Below, piece by piece: positions 12,904 to 24,221 of a stretch of DNA of 64,000 bases. Source of the DNA: Streptococcus sp. CSL10205-OR2 (GTDB lineage Bacteria; Bacillota; Bacilli; Lactobacillales; Streptococcaceae); contig NZ_JAOTIN010000008.1 in the NCBI RefSeq assembly GCF_025660655.1, positions 20,529 to 84,528 on the forward strand, read 5' to 3'. A program made the translations under genes and the position numbers. Each line of letters begins with the position of its first letter. Position 1 is the stretch's first letter. The notes under the pieces were generated by a model. That model did not search any database, was not told the origin of the DNA, and saw nothing but the letters and a program-made list of their open reading frames with translations.

Positions 12904-15223
12904 AATCGGTGATATCAAAGACCGTAGCTGTTAAATTATCAACCCTGTTTTTAGGGTTTTGATAACGCTTACTATTTGATATCATTATATCATATTTATT
13001 ATACTTTGTCATATCAATTTGCAAATCATTTCCACTGAGATTGAAAACAATTTTATAATTTTTTTCATCCTTGACAATAAAACTAATCACACCAGATTGG
13101 TAGTTGGCTTCTTCCACAAAAACATGTTCACGTATTTCTTTAAAACTTGAATAGCTAAAATGATTAGTTTTTGTTTTCAGTTCAATCAAAGCTTTAACAA
13201 ATTCAACGGTTGGTTTATAAAGAGTCACGTTTTGCCAATTGACTTGATTAACATTATCAGGGGCATTGTAAGAGTTCATCGCTCGTTCTTTATCTTCAAA
13301 AGTAAGAGTGTTATTTTCACCAGTAGGAACAAGCTTTGTTCTTAGGAATTCTTGCCCCAATTGCATAAAACTCATGCCTTGCATCAAAAGATTCATTGCA
13401 GTCGCTAATTCAACACGTTTGATATGTGTGTTTTGATCATCTTCTGGATGAAGTTCAAGAAGTAGGTCATTTAAGTTGTAGTTATCATGAGCTTCAACAT
13501 AATTTAAAACTTGCTGTGGTGCTAGGTATTGAACAAGCTCATCACTTCCTAATATACTTTTAGCCACAATATCCTCAGTTGGCTCTCCAGAAACAAATCC
13601 TTTTTTAATATGACCATAAACTTCAGCACCTTTGATGGCATTTCTTTGATCATCGTTGAAAAATCCAATACCAGGCATTTGAGCTGCATTTTGTTTTCTT
13701 GCCTTGTGTTCTGGTAAAAGACCAACTCCCATGTCCCAACCCTCACCATACATCATGATTCTTGGATCGATGTCATTGAGTCTATTTCTGATATGATTCA
13801 TTGTTGCTATATCATGTAATCCCATCAAATCAAAGCGAAAACCATCAATATTATATTCCTTTACCCAGTAAAGAATGGAGTCTACCATATATTTTCGAAA
13901 CATTTCTTTTTCACTGGCTGTTTCATTACCACAACCAGAGCCATTTTGAAAAGTCCCATTGGTATTCATTCGATAGTAATAATCAGGGACAGCCATTTGG
14001 AGGGCTGAATCTTTTGAAGAATAAGTATGGTTATAAACCACATCCATAATAACAGCAATACCTGCATCATGATAAGCTTGAATGAGTTCTTTCAACTCCA
14101 AAATACGACTCACTGGATTATGAGGATTTGACGAAAAACTAGCCTCAGGCACATTATAATTTTCAGGATCGTAACCCCAATTATAAGCATATTCGCCATC
14201 AGAATCAAATTGTTGATGATGGTCAAAAATAGGCTGAAGCTGAATATGTGTAACCCCTAAGTTTTTTATATAATCAAAGGTTGTCATATCACCATAGCTA
14301 TTTTTTGTTCCCTCTTCAAAAGCACCACGAAACTTTCCTCTATTTTCATAGCGAACACCTGACGTTGGTGATTTGGAAAAATCGCGAATATGCATTTCAT
14401 AGATAACGGCTTTATTAGGATTATCAAGTCGCCAAGTTGCTTCATTAAGATGCTTAACAGTAAAATTTTCTGGTGTTCTTACTTCTTTTGAGACAACCAC
14501 TGAACGTCTACCGTTAGCTGTTGTTGCAATCGAATAAGGGTCTCTCGTTTCTTTAAAAGTTCTTTTGCGATAGTAGATGCGGTAACGATAAGCTTGAAAA
14601 TTTAAATCACCTGCAACTGTTAAAAACCAGACACCATGTGAGTTTTCTTTGTGGTTATCATGGTTCTCTACTTTTCCACGCGCCATTGAAATTACTTTTG
14701 AGACACTTGCCTTATTATCAGAAGTGGCATAAAGGATTAACTCCACCTTTTCAGCGGTTGGTGCCCACAAGCGAAATTTTGTTTCTTCTTTTGTGTAATG
14801 AAAACCTAACCAACCATCAAAGCCCCATTTCTTGTCAAAAGAAAAACTATTAACTGCCATATCAAAGCTACGTGGTGAGCGTCTACCATAAAAATGACTG
14901 GCAACAGCGGCTTGTCTAGAATAATAAACCGTATCATCGCCATCAACAATCCAGACTTCTGTTTTTTTCTCACCAAAGTTTCGATTAATTTGATAATCAG
15001 GTGTTTTTTGACTCCAGCCATGGCTTTTAAATAAAAGATAAGCTTGTGGCACAAATGCTGGTGCTTGGTAATTCAAATGCGCCACAGCTCCAAAACTATC
15101 AAAGCGCAAAAAATTAACTTCTTTTCCTAGTTCATTTTCACTCCATTGCCAAATATTTCGATCATAGTAATTACCACATTTGCTGTGATAATGAACAATC
15201 ACTATATTATCTGTATTAGTCAT
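12902..15223 (-). CDS. pulA: Type I pullulanase
   Basis: Debranching GH13 enzyme, 773 residues, cutting alpha-1,6 bonds in glycogen, pullulan or imported branched dextrins. The N-terminal carbohydrate-binding region (about 1-125) starts IVIVHYHSKCGNYY and is followed by a CBM48-like domain (FRLWAPTAEKVELILY). The pullulanase signature YNWGYDP is present, as are the catalytic strands GFRFDLMG (Asp), MYGEGWDMG (Glu) and NYVEAHDNYNLND. There is no signal peptide or LPXTG anchor, so it is cytoplasmic, unlike cell-wall streptococcal pullulanases. It overlaps the lipid kinase gene by 8 nt. Confidence 0.95.
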   Translation of the reverse strand: MTNTDNIVIVHYHSKCGNYYDRNIWQWSENELGKEVNFLRFDSFGAVAHLNYQAPAFVPQAYLLFKSHGWSQKTPDYQINRNFGEKKTEVWIVDGDDTVYYSRQAAVASHFYGRRSPRSFDMAVNSFSFDKKWGFDGWLGFHYTKEETKFRLWAPTAEKVELILYATSDNKASVSKVISMARGKVENHDNHKENSHGVWFLTVAGDLNFQAYRYRIYYRKRTFKETRDPYSIATTANGRRSVVVSKEVRTPENFTVKHLNEATWRLDNPNKAVIYEMHIRDFSKSPTSGVRYENRGKFRGAFEEGTKNSYGDMTTFDYIKNLGVTHIQLQPIFDHHQQFDSDGEYAYNWGYDPENYNVPEASFSSNPHNPVSRILELKELIQAYHDAGIAVIMDVVYNHTYSSKDSALQMAVPDYYYRMNTNGTFQNGSGCGNETASEKEMFRKYMVDSILYWVKEYNIDGFRFDLMGLHDIATMNHIRNRLNDIDPRIMMYGEGWDMGVGLLPEHKARKQNAAQMPGIGFFNDDQRNAIKGAEVYGHIKKGFVSGEPTEDIVAKSILGSDELVQYLAPQQVLNYVEAHDNYNLNDLLLELHPEDDQNTHIKRVELATAMNLLMQGMSFMQLGQEFLRTKLVPTGENNTLTFEDKERAMNSYNAPDNVNQVNWQNVTLYKPTVEFVKALIELKTKTNHFSYSSFKEIREHVFVEEANYQSGVISFIVKDEKNYKIVFNLSGNDLQIDMTKYNKYDIMISNSKRYQNPKNRVDNLTATVFDITD

Positions 15224-16256
15224 TTTCTCCTTTATCCTTATCCATTAGTTGATTTAAATCATCAACCTCATGTGCAAATTTTTGAGCAATTGCTTCTAAT
15301 ACCAATTCATCTTGATCAAATCTAATTGCTTCATCATCCAAGTCATCAATATTGGTATAAAAAGTGATATGATTTTTTAAATTTTTTAATTTAAGAGGGG
15401 CATCTCCACCATATTCTCCATCTAAATTAATCATGACTTTTTGATTGGTTTGTGGTTCGATAATCATTTGACTAGTTTTAATGTACTCAATGTGTTTATG
15501 GTCAATGTGTTTTCCGCCCATTAACATTAAACGTAGAAGGTGAACAATTTCAAAAAGATTGGCAGTTTTTACTAAAATTAATGTAAAATTCCCATCATCT
15601 AATTTAGCATCGGGAGCAATTTGTTCAAAACCACCAACTGAATTAGTTAGAGCAGCAAAAATCATCGAGACATTTCCTTCAAAAATACCATGATCATGAA
15701 AAACTTTAACTGGAATATCGCTAAGTCTTGGTAAGAGTTCAACTCCTTTTGCTAGATAAGCCAGATAACCAAACATGGTCTTTAATTGACTGGGAACACT
15801 ATAAGTTAATTCTGTTAAACTACCTGCCGCAGCTATATTAATAAAATAAGTATCACCAAATGCCTTACCGATATCCATGTTTAATGTACGATTTTTACCA
15901 ATTAATTCTGCTGCTTTCAAAGGATTTCCCCTCGGAATTCTCAAAGCCCTAGCAAAATCATTAGTTGTTCCTGTTGGAATGATGGCCATTTTTGGTCTTT
16001 TATCAAGCGGTGCTATCCCATTAACAACTTCGTTAATCGTTCCATCACCACCTGCAGCAACTATCAAATCAAATCCAGAAATAGCTGCTCTCTTTGCTTC
16101 TTTTTTAGCAGAATTAGGTTCTGGTGTCGTTTGAAAGGCACTTGTTTCATAACCAAAACCTTCTAAAATAGTTAAAATATCTGCCACATTTTTTTTGATA
16201 ATCTCTTGACCTGAAATGGGATTATAGATCAGACGTGCTCTTTTTTGTTTTTTCAT
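15216..16256 (-). CDS. Diacylglycerol kinase family lipid kinase
   Basis: YegS/DgkB-type lipid kinase, 346 residues. The ATP-binding motif AAGGDGTINEVVNGI near residue 60 and LDDGNFTLILVK and NLDGEYGGDAPLK later are family hallmarks. It probably phosphorylates diacylglycerol or a related lipid, recycling it into phospholipid synthesis. The start is ATG 16254-16256 (MKKQKRARLIYNPISG) with a GAGG ribosome site; the longer reading overlaps ligA. It lies between ligA (11 nt) and pulA (8-nt overlap). The acidic C-terminal tail (about 40 residues rich in Asp and Glu) is unusual in length but not unique. Confidence 0.88.
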   Translation of the reverse strand: MKKQKRARLIYNPISGQEIIKKNVADILTILEGFGYETSAFQTTPEPNSAKKEAKRAAISGFDLIVAAGGDGTINEVVNGIAPLDKRPKMAIIPTGTTNDFARALRIPRGNPLKAAELIGKNRTLNMDIGKAFGDTYFINIAAAGSLTELTYSVPSQLKTMFGYLAYLAKGVELLPRLSDIPVKVFHDHGIFEGNVSMIFAALTNSVGGFEQIAPDAKLDDGNFTLILVKTANLFEIVHLLRLMLMGGKHIDHKHIEYIKTSQMIIEPQTNQKVMINLDGEYGGDAPLKLKNLKNHITFYTNIDDLDDEAIRFDQDELVLEAIAQKFAHEVDDLNQLMDKDKGEND

Positions 16257-16267
16257 AATAACCTCAT

Positions 16268-18238
<1,971 letters not shown>

Positions 18239-18250
18239 TATTCAGATTAA

Positions 18251-18273
18251 AAACGCTCTCGGTGAGAGCGTTT
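18251..18273 (-). terminator. queT terminator
   Basis: Perfect 10-bp stem AAACGCTCTC/GAGAGCGTTT with a 3-nt loop, followed on the minus strand by TTTTTAATC. The first arm overlaps the queT stop codon (18272-18274). Confidence 0.88.
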
Positions 18274-18781
18274 ATTTGGTAAAGTCAATAGTTTTAGATA
18301 TTTTTTCAATAATAACAGCGCCAACTAGTAAAGACAATAATTCTCCAACACCAGTTGTGAACCATGTGAGCCAAAATGGTGCCCCAAATAAATAGTGAAG
18401 CTCCAAAGCAATAGTTATCATACTAGTTGCAAAAAAGACAGAAAAATAAAGAAAACCCTTCGATATTATGCCATTTAGCAAGTAGTCATTTTGATATTTT
18501 TTAAATAGTTTGATGCCAAGTGTGACAAAGATTAAGGTTGATAAACCACCTACAAAGACATCTATCACACCAAAACTGTATAGATTTGAAATCATACAAC
18601 CAATCGTTACTGCGATAATGTATTTTTTATTGTAGAAGCCTAGAAAGTTTAGCATTTCTGAAACTCTAAACTGATAAGCGCCAAAACTAATAGCATTTAG
18701 AGGTGGTAAAATGGTTAGAACAATGTAAATAGCAGCGACTACTGAAATGTGTAGGTAATCTTTAGTTGTTAATGATTTCAT
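18272..18781 (-). CDS. queT: QueT-family queuosine-precursor transporter
   Basis: COG4708/QueT membrane protein, 169 residues, about five hydrophobic helices. It is the substrate-specific S component of an energy-coupling-factor transporter for queuine or preQ1-type precursors of queuosine tRNA modification. Family features are the N-terminal AAIYIVLTILPPLNAISFGAYQFRVSEMLNFL and the acidic end of the last helix. The assignment is strongly supported by the preQ1-II riboswitch immediately upstream. The ECF ATPases and T component are not in the window. Confidence 0.93.
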   Translation of the reverse strand: MKSLTTKDYLHISVVAAIYIVLTILPPLNAISFGAYQFRVSEMLNFLGFYNKKYIIAVTIGCMISNLYSFGVIDVFVGGLSTLIFVTLGIKLFKKYQNDYLLNGIISKGFLYFSVFFATSMITIALELHYLFGAPFWLTWFTTGVGELLSLLVGAVIIEKISKTIDFTK

Positions 18782-18784
18782 TTT

Positions 18785-18845
18785 TTCTCCTTTAGTGGCT
18801 AAACCACGTGTAATATGCTTGGTGAAAGGGAAATAAGCACCAAGG
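18785..18845 (-). promoter_or_regulatory. preQ1-II (COG4708) riboswitch
   Basis: The minus-strand leader reads CTTGGTGC..TCACCAAG (first stem), then CATATTACACG, a second small stem GTGG..CCAC and an AAAGGAG ribosome site. This matches the published preQ1-II class closely in order and sequence. The terminal pseudoknot takes in the ribosome site, so preQ1 binding is expected to block translation of queT. Confidence 0.93.
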
Positions 18846-18864
18846 GTTGATAAACAACTTCACC

Positions 18865-18873
18865 ATTGTAACA
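18865..18873 (-). promoter_or_regulatory. queT extended -10
   Basis: Minus-strand TGT-TACAAT (-10 at 18865-18870) lies about 20 nt before the riboswitch. The -35 is poor, so the TG extension probably matters. Confidence 0.5.
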
Positions 18874-18975
18874 TGTTTATTAGGAAAAATAAAGACAATG
18901 ACAAATGATTTTTTGATAACTCTTTCTTTTCTTTTTAAATATAAGACTAAAACGATATTTAATTTTCTAATCTTT

Positions 18976-18984
18976 TGGTAAAAT
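18976..18984 (+). promoter_or_regulatory. gtrA extended -10, predicted leaderless
   Basis: TGG-TAAAAT ends 6 nt before the ATG at 18991. No ribosome site fits in the gap. The arrangement is nearly base-for-base the same as at ligA. Confidence 0.55.
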
Positions 18985-18990
18985 AATAGT

Positions 18991-19443
18991 ATGATATCAC
19001 AACTAGTTACTTTTATAAAAAAACTCTGGGCAACAGAGCTAATCAAATATCTCTTTTTTGGCGTCCTAACAACACTTGTTTATTTTGTCAGTCGAACCCT
19101 TTTATTTCTACAAATAAATCAAGCTCTTATCTCAGCCGTCATAGCCAACATTATCGCTATTTTATTTGCTTTTTTTGTTAATGATCGCTATGTTTTTTTG
19201 CAAGTACAAAAAGGACGATTGAAACGCTTAATCCAATTCTTTTTTGCTAGAATTTCAACACTAGTATTGGATGGCTTTTTAGCCTTACTTTTTGTTGATA
19301 ACTATCCCAATCTCATCGGACAATTTGTTAAGAATGACTTGAAAATGGTTAATCTGATTGAGACCATTTTTTCACAAGTTGCTATTTTAGTATTAAACTA
19401 CCTTTTAAGTAAATTTTTCATTTTTAAAGACAAAAAAAACTAA
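18991..19443 (+). CDS. GtrA family membrane protein
   Basis: GtrA/DPMS-type protein, 150 residues with four predicted membrane helices (about 18-38, 42-65, 80-100, 120-142). The pattern IKYLFFGVLTTLVYF and the loop NDRYVF are typical. Family members assist transfer of lipid-linked sugars across the membrane in cell-wall or teichoic-acid glycosylation; the substrate here is unknown. It stands alone, divergent from queT, with no partner glycosyltransferase adjacent. Confidence 0.85.
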   Translation: MISQLVTFIKKLWATELIKYLFFGVLTTLVYFVSRTLLFLQINQALISAVIANIIAILFAFFVNDRYVFLQVQKGRLKRLIQFFFARISTLVLDGFLALLFVDNYPNLIGQFVKNDLKMVNLIETIFSQVAILVLNYLLSKFFIFKDKKN

Positions 19444-19465
19444 ACTACTTTTGGTTTAGTTTTTT
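19434..19465. terminator. Bidirectional terminator, gtrA / DUF1722
   Basis: Stem AAAACTAAAC (19436-19445) with GTTTAGTTTT (19454-19463), flanked by A-run and T-run. It serves gtrA on the plus strand and the convergent DUF1722 gene on the minus strand. Confidence 0.85.
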
Positions 19466-19850
19466 AGAAACCCTCGTCAAAGAATTTTGACTTGGAAATG
19501 TAATGTTTATCATATTTTTCGGCTAAAGTTTTAATCAATTGTTCTAATTCTTTTTGATAATAAAAAGCATTTTCAATGTAGGTTTTGTAGGATGTCTTTT
19601 CAGTCACTGTCGCTTCCTTTTTAAAATAGCCCCACATATGTTGATAAGCAGTTGTTAGCGTCTCTTTCGTTGGTGCTATTTTTTTTGCTTCATCAAGATA
19701 AGTCAAAAAAGACTTTTCTTTTTCAGTTGACCAGTCATTACCTTTAAACAAGAGACGTATCTGATTATAGTGATATTGAGAATGTCCCATTACCCAATAT
19801 TTGTGATAGGCCCACTCTTTTTGAGCTTTTTTTAAATGATAGCTTGTCAT
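19464..19850 (-). CDS. YbgA-like DUF1722 protein
   Basis: 128 residues, dominated by a DUF1722 domain (KYWVMGHSQYHYNQIRLLF, then YFKKEAT, ending YYQKELEQLIKTLAEKYD). The molecular role of the family is not established. In other bacteria the domain is often fused to DUF523 or sits near photolyase genes; here it stands alone. The start is ATG 19848-19850 with a GAGAGGAG ribosome site. It follows the response regulator by 25 nt and probably belongs to that operon. Confidence 0.82.
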   Translation of the reverse strand: MTSYHLKKAQKEWAYHKYWVMGHSQYHYNQIRLLFKGNDWSTEKEKSFLTYLDEAKKIAPTKETLTTAYQHMWGYFKKEATVTEKTSYKTYIENAFYYQKELEQLIKTLAEKYDKHYISKSKFFDEGF

Positions 19851-19875
19851 TAATACTCCTCTCATTTATGAAGAA

Positions 19876-20472
19876 TTATAGCCAGCCATTTTCACGCGCT
19901 ATTTGGACAGCTTGGGTGCGGTTATTGGCAGATAATTTGTTGAAAATACACGTCAAATAATTTCTGACAGTACCATTTGAAAGAAATAAGGATTGAGCAA
20001 TTTCCTCGTTCGAGCAGCCCTTAGCGACTAATTCTAAAATAGCTATTTCTCTTTGACTTAGGGGATTTGAGGTAAAAGCCATACCTTCCACTAATTCTGG
20101 AGAGTATTCTTTTTTTCCGGCTAAAACCGTATAAATCGTTACCATTAATTCACTAGCAGAGCGGTCTTTTAAAACGAAGGCATCAACCTGAGCTTCTAAT
20201 GCTCTTTTAAAGTAGCCTGTTCGTTTAAAAGTTGTCAGAATAATCACTTTTAAATCAATATGACTTCTCACCCACTCTAAAACATCAAGTCCTGTTTTAT
20301 AAGGCATTTCTATATCTAAAATAGCGACGTCTACACTTTCTTTTGATAAGATATCAATGGCTTCTTGACCATTTGAAGCTTGCAAAATAAGATCGACATC
20401 ATCTTCCATTAATAGTAATTGGCAAAGGGCATCTCTTAACATGGCTTGGTCTTCTGCAACTAATAATTTCAT
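19876..20472 (-). CDS. Response regulator, NarL/LuxR family
   Basis: 198 residues: receiver domain (about 1-118) with phosphoacceptor Asp53 (AILDIEMP) and conserved Lys (FVLKDRS), then a LuxR-type helix-turn-helix ([43 protein letters not shown]). It overlaps the histidine kinase stop by 4 nt. With the ABC genes upstream it forms the kind of ABC-exporter/two-component operon often seen in drug, lipid-stress or peptide responses. The signal is unknown. Confidence 0.94.
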   Translation of the reverse strand: MKLLVAEDQAMLRDALCQLLLMEDDVDLILQASNGQEAIDILSKESVDVAILDIEMPYKTGLDVLEWVRSHIDLKVIILTTFKRTGYFKRALEAQVDAFVLKDRSASELMVTIYTVLAGKKEYSPELVEGMAFTSNPLSQREIAILELVAKGCSNEEIAQSLFLSNGTVRNYLTCIFNKLSANNRTQAVQIARENGWL

Positions 20473-21557
20473 GATTTGATTCCTTCTTTAAGAGCAATTT
20501 GAATGCGTGTAGGCTGGCGTAATGAAACAATATCAAGACTACCGTTAACTAATTTTAAACGGTCTTTAACAGAAGCTAATTCGTTACCTTTCAAGCTTGA
20601 AAAGCCAACACCATCATCTTCAACAACTAAGATAATGCTATCTTTTCTATACAAATGGATACAGCTAGACTTTGCTTTACTGTGTTTAATGATATTGTTT
20701 GCCAATTCTCTTATAAGCATTGTTAGAGTTGATTGGATAACAGGTGATAAATTGTCTAGGTTAATTTGATTGTCAATAGTTAACTTGATATTGGCTAACT
20801 CAAAGAGATTTTCAATCGTTTCAAGTTCCTCTATAACTGTTCTAAATTTGAGATTATTGATAATGCTTCTCACCTCACTCATTGACTCTTTACTCATTTG
20901 GTGAAGTTCTTTTAGTTCTTTTTCAACAAGCACCGTCTCACCTTTTTCTAATTGTTTGAGTGCTAATTCAGATTTAATGGTCATCATGGCAAAGACATGA
21001 CCCAAAGTGTCATGCAAATCACGCCCAATACGATTTCGTTCATTTTCAGCCATCAAGACATTAATATAAGCATTTTTTTGTTCAATCACTGCCTTTTGCT
21101 TTTCTTCATTTTGAATTCTTAAACTAATAAAGTAAAAACTGAGAATAAAGAGACTAACAAAAATGGTGAATATAGTTTCATCAGACGTGCTACCAAACAG
21201 TAATTGATAGATTACTAAAAAACCAATGGCTAGTATAAAACTAATCGGACGATAGTGTTTGATAGGATCTCGAAAACGATAAATCAATAAATTACTTGAA
21301 TAGAAAAAATACCAAATGATGCCAATGTTAAAAGCATAACACATAAAAACGGTATAACCTAGCATGTAAAACCAAGTCAAAACATGATATCTTTCTGAGC
21401 CTTTAATAACTAGATATAGGTAGGATAAAACAAATAATATCATTAAACCCAAGTGCCAAATTGGCAAGTAGCCACTAACAATTGCAATGATTGGATAAAT
21501 AAGAAAAATCAAAGAAACATAATAGAACAAATGATAACTATTTTTGATAGAATTCAA
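20469..21557 (-). CDS. Sensor histidine kinase, HisKA_3/DesK-like
   Basis: 362 residues. About five N-terminal membrane helices (residues 10-145) with little extracytoplasmic sequence are followed by the dimerisation/phosphoacceptor motif [12 protein letters not shown] (His182) and an HATPase_c domain ([21 protein letters not shown]). The lack of an external domain suggests sensing in the membrane or through the partner transporter; this is inference. The start is TTG 21555-21557, placed directly after the permease stop with a GAGG ribosome site. Confidence 0.92.
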   Translation of the reverse strand: MNSIKNSYHLFYYVSLIFLIYPIIAIVSGYLPIWHLGLMILFVLSYLYLVIKGSERYHVLTWFYMLGYTVFMCYAFNIGIIWYFFYSSNLLIYRFRDPIKHYRPISFILAIGFLVIYQLLFGSTSDETIFTIFVSLFILSFYFISLRIQNEEKQKAVIEQKNAYINVLMAENERNRIGRDLHDTLGHVFAMMTIKSELALKQLEKGETVLVEKELKELHQMSKESMSEVRSIINNLKFRTVIEELETIENLFELANIKLTIDNQINLDNLSPVIQSTLTMLIRELANNIIKHSKAKSSCIHLYRKDSIILVVEDDGVGFSSLKGNELASVKDRLKLVNGSLDIVSLRQPTRIQIALKEGIKS

Positions 21558-22298
21558 TTAATTAACCTCAACTTTTTTCTTAACAAAGATACTAATAACT
21601 ATTATTACTATAGCATAAAAAAGTAAAATGATAAGAGATTCCGTTGAAAAATTCTTTTCGAAATAGCTAATCAGCAAATTGTTATAGTGATATGTTGGTG
21701 TAAACTTAGCAATAGTTTGTAACCAGCTTGGGAAAGTTTCTACTGGCATCCATAAGCCACCCAAAATAGCTAATCCCATGTATAAGATATTACCTAAAAC
21801 ACTTAGAGTTTCTGATGATTTGATAAAACTCAACAAAATACCTAAAGGCATAAAGCAAATGGCACCAAAAAATAATAATAAGCCTGAATTTAACCAATCA
21901 TTAATTGGCATTGAGACATCTTGCACAAAACGCCCACTAAGAAAAACGAAAATAATAGCAAGTAAAAAGCTGACAAGAATCCGTATGATTTTGGCCAAAA
22001 AATATTGCCAGATGGAAACTGGAGAGTGACTCAAATGTTTGACGTAGTGACTATTACGATCTTCTTGAATCGAAAAAGGGAAGGTAAAAAGAGCAAAGCT
22101 AATGCTTGAAAAAGCTGTCATAGACATCATGTATTGTCGAATGACCAAAGGTTGAATGTCTTTTGGTAATTCTCCCATCCAAATTGATGAGAAGATGAGA
22201 AAGAAAGCTATGGGCATGCCAATGCCTAAAATAAAACTAGAAATCGTTCTTTTTGCTTGCAAATATTCTTTTTTTAAAAGTGCCTTAAATATGGTCAT
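21558..22298 (-). CDS. ABC-2 type transporter permease
   Basis: 246 residues, six predicted membrane helices, ABC2_membrane family (N-terminal MTIFKALLKKEYLQAKRTISSFILGIGMPIAFFLIFS). It partners the ATPase encoded upstream, with a 14-nt overlap. The start is ATG 22296-22298 preceded by AAAGGAT; a longer in-frame reading lies wholly within the ATPase gene. It probably exports a drug, lipid or peptide; the substrate cannot be read from sequence. Confidence 0.9.
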   Translation of the reverse strand: MTIFKALLKKEYLQAKRTISSFILGIGMPIAFFLIFSSIWMGELPKDIQPLVIRQYMMSMTAFSSISFALFTFPFSIQEDRNSHYVKHLSHSPVSIWQYFLAKIIRILVSFLLAIIFVFLSGRFVQDVSMPINDWLNSGLLLFFGAICFMPLGILLSFIKSSETLSVLGNILYMGLAILGGLWMPVETFPSWLQTIAKFTPTYHYNNLLISYFEKNFSTESLIILLFYAIVIIVISIFVKKKVEVN

Positions 22299-23184
22299 GA
22301 TAAGCATCCTTTCTACTATCAAAAATGCTGTCTAGTAAGGTTCTATTAGTCATTTCAATATCTTCAATCGGACAATTAGTCTCTTCTAGTAATTGCCAAA
22401 TGACAGATGGTTTTTTAGTCATAAATGAAATGGTATCCGTTTTGATCAACAATTCACTAATAATGGTCTGATCAATGCTATCAAGATATTTTTTAGGAAG
22501 AACAAAGTGCTTGCTTTTTTCTTCGCTTCTTAACAAATAAGGTGTTGTGTCTTTAAGTAATTTGCCTTCATGCAAAACCAAGATGCGATCTGCTGTGTGT
22601 TCTACTTCTTCAATATAATGAGAAGAGTAAATAATTGTTTTTCCTGAAGTTTTTAAGTGATTGATAATTTCCCAAAAACGTTTTCTAGTTGATGTGTCCA
22701 TTGCGGTAGTTGGTTCATCAAGAAAAATAATATCAGGTTGACCAATCAAGGTTAAGACAAAATCTAAGAGTCGTCTTTGTCCACCAGATAGTTTATTTGC
22801 AAACTGCTGTTTTTGTTTTGGTTTAAAAGCCAGTAAATCGTCTATTTCTTTTTCGTTTAAAGGGTTAGGATAGAGAGCTCTTTGAAAATCAATTAATTCT
22901 TGAACGGTCATCTTATCTTGGATAAGATTGTCTTGAAATAAGATGCCAACTCTCTTTTTAAGACGATGATCACTTGGTGAGTAACCTAAAACGTCTATGT
23001 CCCCTGCACTTGCTTTATAGTCCCCTAAAAGACAAGTCATTAAAACTGTTTTTCCAGCACCATTTGGGCCAATTAAAGCTAGACAATCACCTTCAAATAT
23101 CTCGAAAGAAAGATCATTTAAAACGACTTTTTCCTTGAATTGTTTTTTCAGATGATTAACGGTTAATACAGGTTTTTTATTCAT
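22285..23184 (-). CDS. ABC transporter ATP-binding protein
   Basis: 299 residues. Walker A GPNGAGKT (about 40-47), signature LSGGQRRLLDFVLTLIG, Walker B DIIFLDEPTTAMD and the switch His in YSSHYIEE are present. The C-terminal extension (about 215-299) resembles that of drug/antibiotic exporters of the DrrA type. The start is ATG 23182-23184; an ATG three codons upstream overlaps the AAAGG ribosome site and is unlikely. It is the first gene of the ABC-permease-kinase-regulator-DUF1722 operon. Confidence 0.93.
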   Translation of the reverse strand: MNKKPVLTVNHLKKQFKEKVVLNDLSFEIFEGDCLALIGPNGAGKTVLMTCLLGDYKASAGDIDVLGYSPSDHRLKKRVGILFQDNLIQDKMTVQELIDFQRALYPNPLNEKEIDDLLAFKPKQKQQFANKLSGGQRRLLDFVLTLIGQPDIIFLDEPTTAMDTSTRKRFWEIINHLKTSGKTIIYSSHYIEEVEHTADRILVLHEGKLLKDTTPYLLRSEEKSKHFVLPKKYLDSIDQTIISELLIKTDTISFMTKKPSVIWQLLEETNCPIEDIEMTNRTLLDSIFDSRKDAYHDHI

Positions 23185-23258
23185 AATTATCATCCTTTCT
23201 ATAAGTCTATCTTATCAATTGATAATGATTTTAATAAGTTCTAAAAAGCATGACTTGA

Positions 23259-23274
23259 TATGACATTTGTCATA
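23259..23274 (-). promoter_or_regulatory. Palindrome upstream of the ABC/two-component operon
   Basis: TATGACA-TT-TGTCATA, a perfect 7-2-7 inverted repeat about 75 nt before the ATPase start. NarL-type regulators bind such short palindromes, so this is a candidate autoregulatory site for the response regulator of the same operon. The link is inferred from position only. Confidence 0.5.
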
Positions 23275-23281
23275 AAAAAAA

Positions 23282-23295
23282 GACTCCTTAGAGTC
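23282..23295 (-). terminator. yihY terminator
   Basis: GACTC stem with 4-nt loop (23282-23286 with 23291-23295) followed on the minus strand by eight T. The stop codon (23294-23296) overlaps the first arm. Confidence 0.75.
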
Positions 23296-24205
23296 ATTTT
23301 TTATTTTTTGAAAAATGTGATTGAATGAAAGAGAGAATGGTTCCTCGTCTTGCCTCAAAGGTTTTGACCTGCTGTTTTTGATAAATAGCATTGATAATGC
23401 CACCAATAATAAGAATTTTGGAAAAAAAGATGAACCAAAACATGATAGCAAAAAGAGCCACTGAACCTAAAATCCGAAGATTTTCCATGTTTTGAATAGT
23501 ATTTCCAATATAATTTCCAATGAGATTAGTAAAAAATACAAAAACAAGACTGGTAAAGACTGTTCCTGGAATCACGTAGCGAATTTTTTGAATTCTGACA
23601 TTAGGCAAAATATAATATAAAAAAGCTAAAGTAATAAAAGACAAAAGTCCTGTTATTGGTTGGATTAAACTATCTAACAGTTGGTATAAATTTTGACCAA
23701 ATTGTAGTTGTTGGTATAACAATGCCAATAAACTACTGCCAAAAGTCGAAATAATGATCGCCATAATTAAAAAGATAATTAAAACAAGGCTAGAAAATAT
23801 ACCAACAAGTCGGCTAACAATAAAATCACGATGGTCTTGCATATCATAAGCTTTGTTCATGGCTTTTTGAAGAAAGACTAAACTTTTTGAAATCGTCCAA
23901 AAAGCAGCTAATAAGGATAACCAAACAAGACCTGATGAAGGTCGCTCAAAAATACTTTTTATGATGGTTGCAACACTATCATACAACTGTGTTGGCAAAT
24001 AATCCTTTAAAAATTCTAATAACGATGAGGTATCAATATTAAAATAAGGAAAAATATTAGCCAATAAAACAAGAAATGGAAAAACTGTTAACATCATATA
24101 ATAGGCAACAGCAATACTTGATAAATCCATATCTGAATTTTTATAATGGACTAAAAATGATTGAATAATCTCATTATTTTGCCATTTGCTGATTAATTTT
24201 TTCAC
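23294..24205 (-). CDS. YihY/BrkB family membrane protein
   Basis: 303 residues with about six membrane helices; motifs AVAYYMMLTVFPFLVLL and the C-terminal GSVALFAIMFWFIFFSKILIIGG are typical of YihY/BrkB. The function in Firmicutes is unsettled. I prefer the GTG at 24203-24205 (MKKLISKWQNNE), which has a GGGAG ribosome site. The ATG at 24217 gives four more residues but has no ribosome site. It is the last gene of the GNAT-spxR-map operon. Confidence 0.85.
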   Translation of the reverse strand: MKKLISKWQNNEIIQSFLVHYKNSDMDLSSIAVAYYMMLTVFPFLVLLANIFPYFNIDTSSLLEFLKDYLPTQLYDSVATIIKSIFERPSSGLVWLSLLAAFWTISKSLVFLQKAMNKAYDMQDHRDFIVSRLVGIFSSLVLIIFLIMAIIISTFGSSLLALLYQQLQFGQNLYQLLDSLIQPITGLLSFITLAFLYYILPNVRIQKIRYVIPGTVFTSLVFVFFTNLIGNYIGNTIQNMENLRILGSVALFAIMFWFIFFSKILIIGGIINAIYQKQQVKTFEARRGTILSFIQSHFSKNKK

Positions 24206-24221
24206 TTTTTCTCCCATTTGC

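Noticed and set aside
18792..19046. 84-codon open frame upstream of queT
   Set aside because: It runs through the preQ1-II riboswitch and the gtrA promoter and start; there is no ribosome site or recognisable protein.
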